This document shows positions 26,101-38,200 of a stretch of DNA of 64,000 bases, piece after piece. Made by a program: the position numbers and the translations under genes. The notes under the pieces are model-generated. The model was not told the origin of the DNA and did no database searches. It was given only the letters and a program-made list of their open reading frames with translations. The stretch comes from Taenia hydatigena (lineage: Eukaryota; Platyhelminthes; Cestoda; Cyclophyllidea; Taeniidae), in assembly GCA_036345935.2 (NCBI GenBank), contig JADWOT020000001.1, forward strand, positions 25,437,886 through 25,501,885, in the 5' to 3' direction. How positions within the stretch are numbered: the stretch's first letter is position 1; every line of letters starts with the position of its first letter.

Positions 26101-28690
26101 GATCGCTAAGGCATCAAATCTTTTTGAGGCAGCGACATGGAGCCTATCCGCTTAGCGTGCAATAGAACACGCAATACTAAGTTAGTATTTTGCGGTTTCA
26201 GCACTAAAAGGTGCCCTACTTAAAGACGACTAACTCTTGATCCCTCAACCATTGGTCAATGCGCTCATGCCAGTGCACACTGCATATCTTAAAATCATCA
26301 TTAATTATATTGCTGCTAAAATTATTAAAACCGAGCACTTGTTACTAACACTGCAACACTTTGCACTAAATTGAGTTACATTAATGACATGAGTGTTCTT
26401 CAAGTAGTTGCACTGCTTGAACTAGAACGATTCGCGTCCACTCATCGCTGATTTATGTACTGGTCCTATTCTTGCCTTTGAATTTACAGGTTTGCCTGCT
26501 ACAGCAGTGTGCTGTCTCGCCCCTTTCATTTTGCACATGACATTTTGATTTTAAAAGGAGGCATAATGTTCTGTTTAGCTAGGCATTTTACTTAACAATT
26601 TGACGGAGGTGTGGAGCGCTGGAATGGATAAGTTTTTTACTTCTCTGCCATTCCAACACCCACAGTGGGCGATCTCTGCCTGATCGGAGAGTATTAACCT
26701 TTTAGACCTTTGTCTCTGAATGGTAAATTAGCACTAAGAGCCATGTTGTGGTATATCTGATTGTAATGTGATCGAAGAGGGTGGGCTGCACAATGAAACG
26801 CGAAACTTTGATGACTTCGTGCAGAACTGCAGTACAAAGTTCGCTCCTTTACGGATGGTTCTGTGTTAATTAGTGCATAGTCAGCAAGTATGTCCATATT
26901 GCAGCCTGCTATTTTAATCGCTCCCTCTAAGCAAATTGAACCGATTCGTACAATGCACATAATGTGGAAGGGAAAGGACTGTTGAAAGTCACATAAATAA
27001 TGTTAGCTTTAAGATATTTTAATACTTTTACAACTTTCCAAGAGATAGGACTGTTATGATTTGCAAATTAAAAGAAGAACAGAGGCCTTAAACGAATCAA
27101 ACGTGCCATCAAACAGAGGGTTCAAGAGCCTCCTAACGAAAATGGGCAGTGGTGAACAGTGGACTCCGCCTCTTACCCTTGCCAGTGGATAAAGTCTGTT
27201 TCCTTTCGAGACGCGCCCCTGACCTCATCCATTAACTAAATAATTAACAAGCGTACAACAGTCCTTAGCACTCCTCATTTTTGGCTCAGGAAGTGGAAAA
27301 TTGTCTTATCTGTTAGAATAATGCATCAAGATGAAAGCCTAAAAATGCGGTTATTTATTGTAACTAGCATTTGTGCATCACCTATGCAGCAAAGTTTGGA
27401 CAGTTATGCTACTTCAAAGAAGGAATGCAGATATTCAAATTCGTGGAGATCCGTAGTCGCTCGAGGATAAATGTTTTGCTCCTTGTAGGATAGGAAGAAA
27501 TGCAAACAAATATAAGTTACAACTTGACTCAGGATGGTACGAATAAGTATTGTAAATACTAGAGCATCCCAGAGACTAAAGCTGGATCTGGTCAGCATTT
27601 AAACGTCACTTGAATCATTTGGTGTTTGGTTAAGTGAGGCATGAAGGAAGGGAAATGATCTAAGGCAAGTCTCAACTAGTTGTCGAGCCGTGTAAATACA
27701 TTGCGGAAAACTGCGGCAGCAGATCTGATAACTTGTCAGGGGCTTAAGTGTTTAGTTTGGCTCTGATCGTAAGTTGCTTAAAGTCTGGTGTATCATATTT
27801 TGCTGAGAATAATCTTCATTTATAAACCTGATTGATGGCCTAGATGAGAACTGTATTTTAGATGCATTTCGATAATGCAGGAAACAAAGAACTTAGCTTG
27901 CATCCCAATCAGCTAGAGAGATTATGGTAAGTGTGAATAGCAAGCATTCCCTACCACTGGTTCGTTCCTCCTCATTGGCTGTTAGCTAAGTAGTTTTTGA
28001 CCCAGGGAGCCTGCTACAAGGCACGTGAGCCTGTCTTTGTTCCAACCATAACCCAAATGACACCTACTTTAATCACTTGGGCAGGATTGCCTCGTAGGTG
28101 CGCAATTCACCACAGGGACCACTGCTAGACTCCACATGCCCTAAGTATGCTCGCAGTAACAAGCTCGCAAATTAATTAATTAGTTGCCGAACCTATCCAA
28201 ACTCCTGAATAATTTGATAACACCCAAAAGATGCTCATATAACTTCGTTGAAAGTTTATGCCAATTACGCTCTTGTTCGAAAGGCCATCTTACTCCAGCA
28301 GATACGAAGGCAGTTTACCTAGCTGCAATTACTAAGGTGATCTGCACGAGGACTGATATGCGCATCACGGCTATGCCGCTGCAGCTAATCTTCCAAGGGT
28401 AAAGATATGACCACGCCATTCTCTTTCTCGGAGCACTAATACAAATTAACGCGTCATCCGCATCACCTCGATGCAAACATTTCACAGTACAAATAAAGCA
28501 TCAAATAAACAAAATTTAACGAAAAGCAATAATTCTCTATCAACAGCAAAGGCGCGGTTGACGGCAGTAAAGAAAAATGAGAAATTTCATAATCTATGCT
28601 AAAGTAGGTTCTCATGATCTTAGCAAACGAAATCTATAAATAAAAATAAAAGGGTTAAAGCGGAGAGTGTATGGTGTGAATTTATGCACT
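23185..28690. other. Left-arm DNA without recognised genes
   Basis: Open frames of up to 109 codons occur (for example 23590-23919 plus and 25528-25851 minus). They have no signal peptide, known domain or splice context that I can recognise. Some are not conserved in length between the arms: the 23590 frame ends earlier in its mirror copy at 62073-62375. Confidence 0.55.
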
Positions 28691-31600
28691 ATTGACCTCC
28701 TAGAAGTCACTTTGTACCCATCATAGGATGCATCAGTAGCCATAGCACAACAACTACGATTCACGTGTCTCTCCTTTTAGCGAAAACTCCTGAGCGGGTT
28801 CTGTGTATAATATGATTCCATTTGGCAAAGGATAAATTTTACGTGTGCTAGATGGGTATCACATCTGGGCAAGCGCATGGAAAAGGCATCTCCATTTTCA
28901 TGGACGATGCACTTTAGACTAGAAATACAAGCTTATCATGGCAATACATCAAATATCCTTAGTTTCCAAAGTCCTGCATGTAAGGTGGTAGAGTTCATTT
29001 GTTACAGAATTTAGTTTTCTGCATTTAGGTCTGGTTGATCGTGAGGTCCTTCCACAAAAACCTAATATCTTCATAAGCTCAAACAAGTCTCTTGGCGTTA
29101 AATCGCACCAGTCAGGAGGCCAGATGTAACCAACCTAACAAAGCATCACACGACTGAGAAATATCACATGTAAGAACGCTTTCTAGTGTCTGCCACGTAT
29201 TTCCCTCTTCTTTCAAGCCGCACTTCATTTCCACTCATGCCATGCAATTTAGAATAAACCTGAATTACCAGACCATGCTACTTAGTATTGGCATGTGTCG
29301 TTCCTGATCCGCAGCATTTTCCGGGACTAATTGTTCCAGAATGATGCACGTGAACTAAGGAAATTTAGTTCCTAATTTCCTGCCGTGATACCTTTTGGAG
29401 TGAATTTTTATAATGTCATGACCCATTGCAGTGCGCCTGACACTGCAACAATAATTGCGCATATAAATCATCATTAACAACTGATTTTGAATGCCATTAT
29501 AAAATAAGCATGATTAAGCTGAAATGTGAAGATATTGCTTTTGCGTTGGACAGTTGTGCCGTCCGTTGGACGTATGGCGAAAAGTGGATTGAATAACAGG
29601 AGGAGAATGAAAAGTGGCAGGTCATATTCTTCGGCTTGGAAAGAACGCACCTAACAAAGAACGCATAGAACCTTGGGAAATGCGGTCAAAAGAGCTCTAG
29701 CCACGTTCGCTCCAAACTTTAGCTCCAGATACGGATACGTAAGCTTCGTATGCTCAAATCGAGAAGGACGAAAGACGCTGTTTGAAACGACTAGGCCTAG
29801 AAGAACATGTAGGTTAGACTATGAATGGAAGTTCTCTACTCTCTCTCACCTTTACTCCGATGTGCAGCACGTAAAATGAAGGTGCTGTGACAGGTTGTCT
29901 TTTAAAATGCTCAAACTATATCTTAGTGATTTGGTCTTTGACATTGGCCTATTACAAGGTTGCTTCAACTCAGAACTTGCTATTATTTTCAATTCCATTA
30001 ATTAGACAGACCTCATTCGTAAACTTTTGTCTCTCATACAATCGTTGAGAAAACACACATAGTAATTCTTTGGCTGTTGGCGAGTTAAAGCCTTACCAAA
30101 CTTCTGGGACAGTCATGCTAGTAAAATTTAGTCCATAGAATTCTTTTCTCTTAAAGCGATTTAATGAGGGCCATTAAACTCAACTATGCCAATGACTTCG
30201 AGCTCGATCTGCTGAAATCATAATTATCATATATTAGAATCTACTGTCCCAAAGGCAAGGCCATGACCGCTGCAATCAGATTCCCAGAAATAAATAAACA
30301 AGACTCATTCCATCTCATTTCGCCCTCTGACATCAACCATGCTCCAAATTGGATTAGACGTTCTACTACTTGCCCAGCCTTAGTAATTCAGGAGACGAAG
30401 AATGTTTTGCTTGCATGTAAGATTAAGGGATAAAAGTCAACTTCAATGTATTATTGTTAGAACAATGAGCGCGAGCTAATGCTAGTAGGACCGCCATGCT
30501 GCACCGCAACATTCTGTAAAATGGAACTGAGACTCTCATATGGTCTATCGCAGGTCGTCTGCCACTCGTTTTAGCGAAAGCATTGTAATTTCTTTTTGAC
30601 AGTTGCGGTCCATAAAGTTTTATTCGCATCTTAACCTTTAATTTTTTAAATAATTTTCTAATGGGAAGCCTACTTACATTCTAAATGCTTTGTTAGAACT
30701 TATAAAAGTAGGAATAGCAAGTTGCGTGCTTAGCATATTGTTCTAATTACAAAATTACAAAAAAACTAGCGCTAAATCTATAATGACACTCTTGCTACGC
30801 TCCTTAAAGGCTTAGCTCTGCACTATATATTTTGTTACCATTCTTAGACACACTGAAACCTTCATGTGATTCCGTTTGCATAGTCTACGACTATCAAATA
30901 CTTATTTGTGCGTATTCCCAACATCCAGCCCTGTTAAGCCCTTTCTTGCAGAAGTTACCATTGTTTGCTGAAAAAGCGACTGAGCGGTGTGACCCACTTT
31001 TCGCCATGGTTTTCTCTGAAGCTTCTTTCAGCCTTCATATGATCCGACAAAGTATGGAGATTAAGGTACACAAAAGCAGCTCCCATCACTCGCCAAAGCA
31101 GAATATTGGGGAAGATCTGATGTAAAGGCACGATTCCTTGCAAAAGAATTAATTCCATCGCGCTAATTAGGTGCCACAGTTGATTGGATTTATTGTAATC
31201 AGCATTTACACATTCACAGAACAAAAAAATAACAAGGAAGATGCAAGAAGGTATATTGGTGCACAACCTCTAGCACATTAGGTTTTCTACCAAATAACAT
31301 GGTATTAGAATCCTTTTGTTGAAATTTCCCATGAGCATTTTGCGAGCATTCGGTGAAATTTAATTGAGACAGCGTTCAATCTCCCTCAACCATGTCAGGA
31401 CATTTGTTGGCCTGGCAAATTATGCACCAGACTCCGAAAACTATCTAAGGCATTAACTTGCCTGAAGCAGCTGCTCAAATGCTGTTGCCAAACTGAAAGT
31501 CGCACGACTAGGAAAGGTCACATGCAGCGATAGATCTGTTTCTCAGCGCATTTGTTTATTCCGCACACGGCCCATGCACTAATTCTGTGACATAGCACTT

Positions 31601-33640
31601 GATGCTTCGCTTTAATTTTATGGCCCACGCTTGGAAAGCATGAGCTTCTATCAAGTACTCATTCGTGTATATCCCTCAAATTTAGTCCTGCTGAGCTCTT
31701 ACTAACAGAATTATAGGTTGTTCACATAAACGAGGACTTAGTCGTGTGATTTTGTTTTCGTCGTAGTGATCTTTGAAGTTTCTTTTAAGTCTCATATGAT
31801 CCACCACACCTTAGAGCTGTGGGTGCACGATACCGGCTCTCCTGTCACTCAGTAAGGCAAAAACGTTGGAAAATATTTGATACAAAATATGACACTTTGT
31901 GGTAGAAGCCTATTCTGTGGCGCCAATTTAACAAAGCAAATCGTTGCAAGCATCCACATACTCATGGAATAAGTGGTTCTAAAGCCAGCACAAGATTGTA
32001 ATAAAGGTAAATCGAAGCGAGTTTTTTGACAATGCAAAGCACATTGTAGCTTGCACAAAATTGCACAGCGTGATCATCCATCTGCCAAAATATTCCGTTC
32101 TCCCTCCGCATAATTATGGTGGCCATCAGCTAACACGGCTACCAATCTCCCCAAGACATGCCTGGACATTTGTGTGCCCGTTAAAATGCACCTACGACTT
32201 CAAAAACGAGCAAACACTCTCAAAAGTGTTAAATTCATGAGCGTGGTGACCAAATGCTGTTAGCAAACCGAAAAACACCCAACTCGGAGAAGCTACATGC
32301 AGTAATAGATTTGCATCGCAGACTCAGTGGCACGTGCCACCGCCTTCGTTTAATCCGCATACCGTCCATGCCCATATCATGCGATTTCAGGCCAAATAAT
32401 TTGGGCTATTCCGCCATAGCAGCAAGTGTTATTTTCACTTTGCGTCTGAGTGTCTGTATTTTTTACAAACACGTTGTACAGGGACAATGCACAAGAACTA
32501 ATGCCAATGGGAATTTGATGTTCTGCACGTGGTACTGTTTCGAGTTGCTATGAGGATGTCGAAGGAACCATTGCAGTTTATTTGTCACTCGCCTCGGTAA
32601 GAGCATTAAAATGCTGTTCCTTGTTAATTTTACTCATTCACATTCACAGGCCTACTTATTCATTCCTCCTTGCGCCGTTCTAACAAGTTCCTGTCATTAG
32701 CCATTTTGGCATTTCTCTTCGTCACATCATTGCCAAGCAGTTATGCTACGTTTTGATGCATCTTAACCCCATGGAGAGTGAAATTGCAGGACAGCCATCC
32801 ACTCGTTCTCATCAAGTGAATGGGTTGGAGGCAACACCTCCCAAAGTCTTACACGCGGTGTGGTTAATTGGTTGACGTGTGCCACAGATCCCATTCCTTC
32901 TATCTTACCTCACTTAACCAAATGACAAATGATTTCGGCGGCATTTTCACACTGACCGGATCATGCTTCAGTCTTTGATAGCTTCGATGATTACAGTGCC
33001 TGCCTCATCTTGCTTTTCTTTGTCAATTTCTAACCTCCATTTTTCGCATTCCTCTGTACCCTACAGAGCTGTCAACCTCTACCAACTGCTTTTCTCCGAA
33101 AATTCTAATTTTCGTATTTCTCTAATCTAGTCCTATTGCGCTCTGCCATAAATGTCAAAGCCGTTGATTAAGCCAGCTAGCTAAAATGTGATTTCATTGT
33201 CGCCAACTTCTTAAAGTTACTTTGAACCCGTCATATGATCAATCCTAGTTCACATACCCGTATCAAGCACAACAGCTCACCAGTCATTAGCTTAGATCAA
33301 AGCATTAGGAGAGTTTTCATGTGACCATTCAAAGACATCTTATAACATCTGCTTTCGTGATAATCATTGGCTTTGTCTTAATTCGTCAATATTCCAACTC
33401 CACATCAACAAATTTGTCATGAGTCAATGCGTGTTGGTCTACTCATCGTAGCTTAAGTAAATTTGCAAGAGAAGCTAATAGAAGTCGGAAGGCTAGACAG
33501 GCTACTTTCATCGCATCCACTTGCTGCATGTTCTGCATAATGCCAGCACTACCATTCTAGGTTGGTTTTAGGGCCAGACATCACGACTTGATCACTTCGA
33601 TCGGATTGGTTTTACGAGAATGATCTGAGCAAACGCCCGC
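28690..33640. repeat. Array of degenerate units in left arm
   Basis: The core motif of the degenerate unit appears near 28703, 30520, 31018, 31776, 32538 and 33222, giving steps of about 500-800 bases over most of the stretch. The best internal match is 31380-31580 with 32150-32370: both run through CATG.C.GGACATTTGT, then CAAATGCTGTT..CAAAC.GAAA, then ACATGCAG.GATAGAT-like and CCGCA-like stretches. The units are old and full of indels. The array is repeated in the right arm at about 52340-57290. Confidence 0.6.
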
Positions 33641-35168
33641 CTCTTCACCAACAAGTTGTGTAAATTGGGACAAGCAAGGCTGGGATGGAGTCATCAAGCA
33701 GCATGCATTTTTAAACGCCGTCTCCTTGGTAGGACGGAATAAATGAAGGGATGATCCTTCAATGTCAAATGAATGCACGGAATTCGTCTCATCGCATGGT
33801 AGGAGGAGGAAGACTACGATGACGTTGGAATGCGTTGCAATTGCAGGACGATTGGCTACGGCACCAAATGACGAGGATGAGGTCAAGCCCTCACCCATCA
33901 TGTGCATTTGCATCCAAGTAATCGTCCTGATTTTCACCCTCTCGATGGATGGATTCTAAAGGTGTTTGATTCACTCTTCGTGCACTATGAAATGCGCTGC
34001 GTCTACAGCTCATGACACCTGCACATGCAAGCCAAAACATACCCGGTTTTGGATCCATGAGTTGGTATGGCCGACCTGGTGTTGCGCCCAGGCATCGAAA
34101 ATTGCATCCTTGTTGTTATGCATTGTAAAGCGGATCTGAAGGTCTTGTTGGCTATAATGAGCTTCCACTTTTGCCTTGGACATTCTCGTTTAACATTGGA
34201 TCTGCTGCTACTGTGTTGCTCAAAAGAGTAAGAGGTGAGCTGTTGCTGTGTATCCAGAGATGTAACGTGCGATAGATCAGGTAATAGCATGAATAAACCC
34301 CAAAATATGCTGCGACGAAAAAAGTGCATCAACAAATATCTGCTTCAGTCATTATCATTAGCGCTAACTTCTTCGTTCTTTCAGGACTTTGGACTCTTTG
34401 TCAACGAAGTCACGAAACGGTAGACCTGAATATAAGAGACTAAACGCTGTAGCAAGAAGGTTCCGCCTAATTTACGCAAAATGCTGATAGATATTTTCAA
34501 ATAAGAACTGCATGTAGGCCAACAAGACTGTATGGCCAAATCATGCACAGTCTAACGTGCTTTGGGTTGCGCATCAATTAACTTAATTATCATAATTAGG
34601 ATTTGGCAATTGCATCAAAACCACTTATGCGTGAATGCATGGATGCTTCTTGCGATACACTTAGTCAAATGCAACACCTAGTTAGCAGATCACAATAGAG
34701 TCTTCGAAACTCAGTCACATTTTCTTTAGGGCCTTGCCAATGTTTATACTCTACCAAGTGGCAAGGGATTTGTTGAGTCTTACCGATGGCTCAGAACTGC
34801 GATGGGTCAGACGACAGCACGAGAGATACTTTAAAGGTTTGAACGACGAAGGTAAAATCGTAATGCCGACTGTCTGCTGCAAATGGTGTGGTTAATAATT
34901 GCAAAATAAATTCCAGTGGGGCTTGATTGGAGTTGAACACATGAAAACATAATCGCAACAATAAGCGGCTGATGGGAGCTGAATGGATTGCCAGTAGTGG
35001 GTGCAGAGAAATGAATCAGAGGGGAGCAGAAGATTGACCAAGAGTGATAAGGCATACGATTGTATCCATCGAAACGCTTGGAGCCCGTTGGAGATCTGCG
35101 GCTTTAGAGTTGTAGTGCAAGAAATACTTAAATCTGCAGAAATGTCTTTGCATTCGCAGAATACTAAC

Positions 35169-35220
35169 ATTGGGGAAAGCAGCAATGCAATCCGAAATAC
35201 AAAAATAATATTGGGGAAAG
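35169..35220 (+). repeat. Short direct repeat at the left arm/spacer junction
   Basis: ATTGGGGAAAG occurs at 35169-35179 and again at 35210-35220. The first copy straddles the point (35170/35171) where the palindrome match ends. The right junction at 50806/50807 does not have this sequence. Confidence 0.8.
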
Positions 35221-38200
35221 AAATTTAAAAATAAAGTGAGAGATTAAAACAATCATTGTCACAAATTTGAAATTTAAAGGAAATGCAGGATTTAGCCTCA
35301 AATTTATTTGCTTTAGAGCACTGCCAAACGTCTAAAACAGGTAGAACCATGACCACAAAACTGTGCACCTCTACATTTTAACAGACTAACTAGAAAGCAC
35401 AGTCGTCTATAGTACTATTAATGCAAGGAGTAGCATTGAAACTTTGCTGCTCTGGCAAAAGCTTAGTTGATAGGTCATCATAAGGCACGTATAGTGCTGC
35501 TGTCTTTGATATCCCTCATTTGATGTTTCCTCCAGTAAATGGGCTGCATTATTAAAAAGTTTGCTTGATAAGTCTGACTCTTAAGACTGCATAATCTATG
35601 TTGTAGATCCGACGAATCGCTTGCATGCCATCAAATTTTGATTGATGCATTCGTAATAGATTTAAAGAGAGATAAGTTAAGTGCGATGAAATATTTCGTG
35701 AAAATCTTGCAGATCCTTGAGAGCTTTCAAACTCCACCGACTGCAGTGCACCGAGTGCTACCGGTGTAATTGCATCGAGAACTGACCTATTCTGCCTCTG
35801 TAGAGCCAATGCGACTTAAGCTGTGAATGAGATGAGGCCATGCCTGTTATTAAGGCTTTACTGTGTGAATAATAGCAGCAAGGCACGCTGCTTTGACAAA
35901 ACCCAAATTGCGTAGTCTTTAGTCAAGTCATGGGGGTGCAATTGAACTCTAACTTTATCGGTATTGGAGCGGCCAAAACAGCGTCTTTATGAAGTCGGTA
36001 TGTAAAACAAATTGATTTACGCCATGTACTTACTGCATAACATGGTACAGCGTCTGACATGGCATCTGTTGCTTTTGTGACGAAACCGTGCTCTCTTTTG
36101 GAATTTGTCAGACGAGATAACTGGTTTGGTCTGCTAGTGGGCTGCGTGGAGTCATTCGCATAATAGTATCCCATGCGCGCATTGCCACTTAGCCCTCTCT
36201 GCTCAGCCTACAATCTAAAATTTACTCAATATGTGTCTAGAGTAGTCCACCACCAAAGCACTTATGTAATCGCGCTGCAACTGGTCGGACAACTGGTCCG
36301 CATTCTTCATTCCAATCAAAATCGCTTTCCAAGTTAAAACGTCGTGCTAATGACCAGCCGCTGCACGTATTTACCTGTAAAATAAGCCACCATACATTTT
36401 TTTTCAAATTTTGCCTGCATAACCTACACATAAAGGGTGCTTAGTCAACTGACCTGAATGTTAAGGGGCTGCAACTCTTCTGAGAGGGAGGTGAATAACG
36501 CAAGGATTATCAACTCTGGTTGCGAACGTGATTCCAGCAGCTAACTCCACTTAGAAATCACAGCAAACAGGGACGGATAATTTTGCGCAATTTTATTTAA
36601 AGCGACCGATTGCTTATAAATGCCCCCCCAATTGCAGGCGACACATCTTTTTCGCTTTATTTTATCGTGCATGGCAAAGCTTCGTTTACATCTTAGGCAA
36701 GTTCTCCAAGCAAAACCAAAGTTTTCTTTTGCTAATTGGGTTCTTTCGGAGTAGCGGTCGCAAAATTAGTAATGCAGAAGGCATGATTGACGCTAGTGAT
36801 CTAAGCAGTCATGTTTAAGTTCCCTTATCTCATACCGGTGTTACTTACCTACCTTTTTGATATACGAAAGCAAATACAATGTCTTTTTGTGACTTCCACA
36901 TAGATTTGACACGGACATAGTTGCAAATCGGGATTAAATTTACGTGCCTGATATAAAGTGTCGTTAATGCTACTGCTAAGAACGACTGTTTTAACAGAAA
37001 TCTTTGTTGAGGCGGTAATTCACGTTAGGCCGACAGGATTTGGATCCGTAAAGTACAGAAAGTCTGCCCAGCCCCTGACATTGCATAGGGGTTATGCGCT
37101 AGCTTAATGTTGCGATTAGCGGAGATTGACTAAGCCGTGTTGTCAAATATAGGGCTGGGCAAAAAATTACGCATTATGATGCAAAAAGATTAAAGCTCAT
37201 TTTCTAACCTTAAAATGGCATTATTCTGATGCGATCGCAATAACGTCATCTTAAGTCAATTGCTCTTTCGCGAATGGGCACGTGGAAGGCAAATCAAAGC
37301 TTTGCCAAAAACAGTAAAATTGATGAAATTGCTATTACAGGAAAATTGGTTGTTGTCTACTTTACTTACTCTTTGGACAAAGGAAAAGATCCATTTTGAC
37401 TTTCCAGGCATCTAACTCATTGTGCCGAATCGCCATATGGTGATAGTGAGATAAATGTATGATAGAGCAGTCCTAATTAATGTGCGTCCCTCTAAGCTTC
37501 TTTTGCTATAACTGACCATAATCTTGCTCAAATTTACCCACTGTTCATTAATGTTGCTTCATTTAAGACCCATGCTTAACACAGCAGGGATGTCATAAGA
37601 CCATACAGAGCAAATCGTATACCATGCTGAAGAGGCAGCATGTGAAGTAAATCCAGCGGTAGGAAATGTGGCATGGCGCTCTTCCTTTTGCATATATGGG
37701 GAAGATGAATTGCATAGACTCGTTTCAATGCCATAACCAAGGTCTTATGAACCGTCTGAAATTGAGTAGCACACCCAACCACGTCTTGGTTGTGTGTGTG
37801 TGGCATGCACCTTACATGGTTTCAAAACTTGCACATAAGTTTGATTTTATCGGCACAAATGATTTTTTGGTAGACTGACTTCTTTTAACAAAAAATCTCT
37901 ATGAACTTAAGTGCAGTAAAGTTAATCAACAGCTTACCTTTCTCACGATCTCGCAGCAGGAGTCCAAACCTTCATAAGGTAACTCCTGTACATCTTAATC
38001 AACTTTCTAATTTTGGCAGCCTTGCCAGAACTCACCAATTAAAAGCAGCAGAGAATAGCACCCAAACGTGCTTCGAACTAAATCCCACTCACTGATCTTA
38101 GTAAAGTATTTGGTGTGTATGTGTGCATAAATGTGACTTAGACTTTTAATGAGCACAAAGGTCTTGTGACGCACCCACAAAACTTCCACACAGGACATAT

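Larger units (their letters stand above)
21965..35170 (+). repeat. Giant palindrome, left arm
   Basis: Base x in this arm pairs with base 85965-x (outer part) or about 85977-x (inner part) in reverse complement. The match holds from 21965, which pairs with the last base of the window, to 35170, which pairs with 50807. Most lines compared are identical or differ at one or two bases, so identity is about 99% by eye. The largest indel seen is 12 bases extra in this arm within 24802-24814. No gene is supported in the arm. It contains further diverged repeats: 24080-24400 matches spacer 44780-45300, and the units at 29550-33600 are related to blocks A and B. Confidence 0.97.

Noticed and set aside
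26609..26664. Possible small hairpin (TGGAATGG pairing with CCATTCCA)
   Set aside because: The stem is only 8 plus 5 pairs around an internal loop. It is too weak for a microRNA precursor call, and its conservation is only arm-to-arm.
33581..33937. 118-codon frame (minus), identical at 52040-52396 (plus)
   Set aside because: The apparent conservation only reflects the near-identical arms. No domain, splice context or independent homologue is seen.
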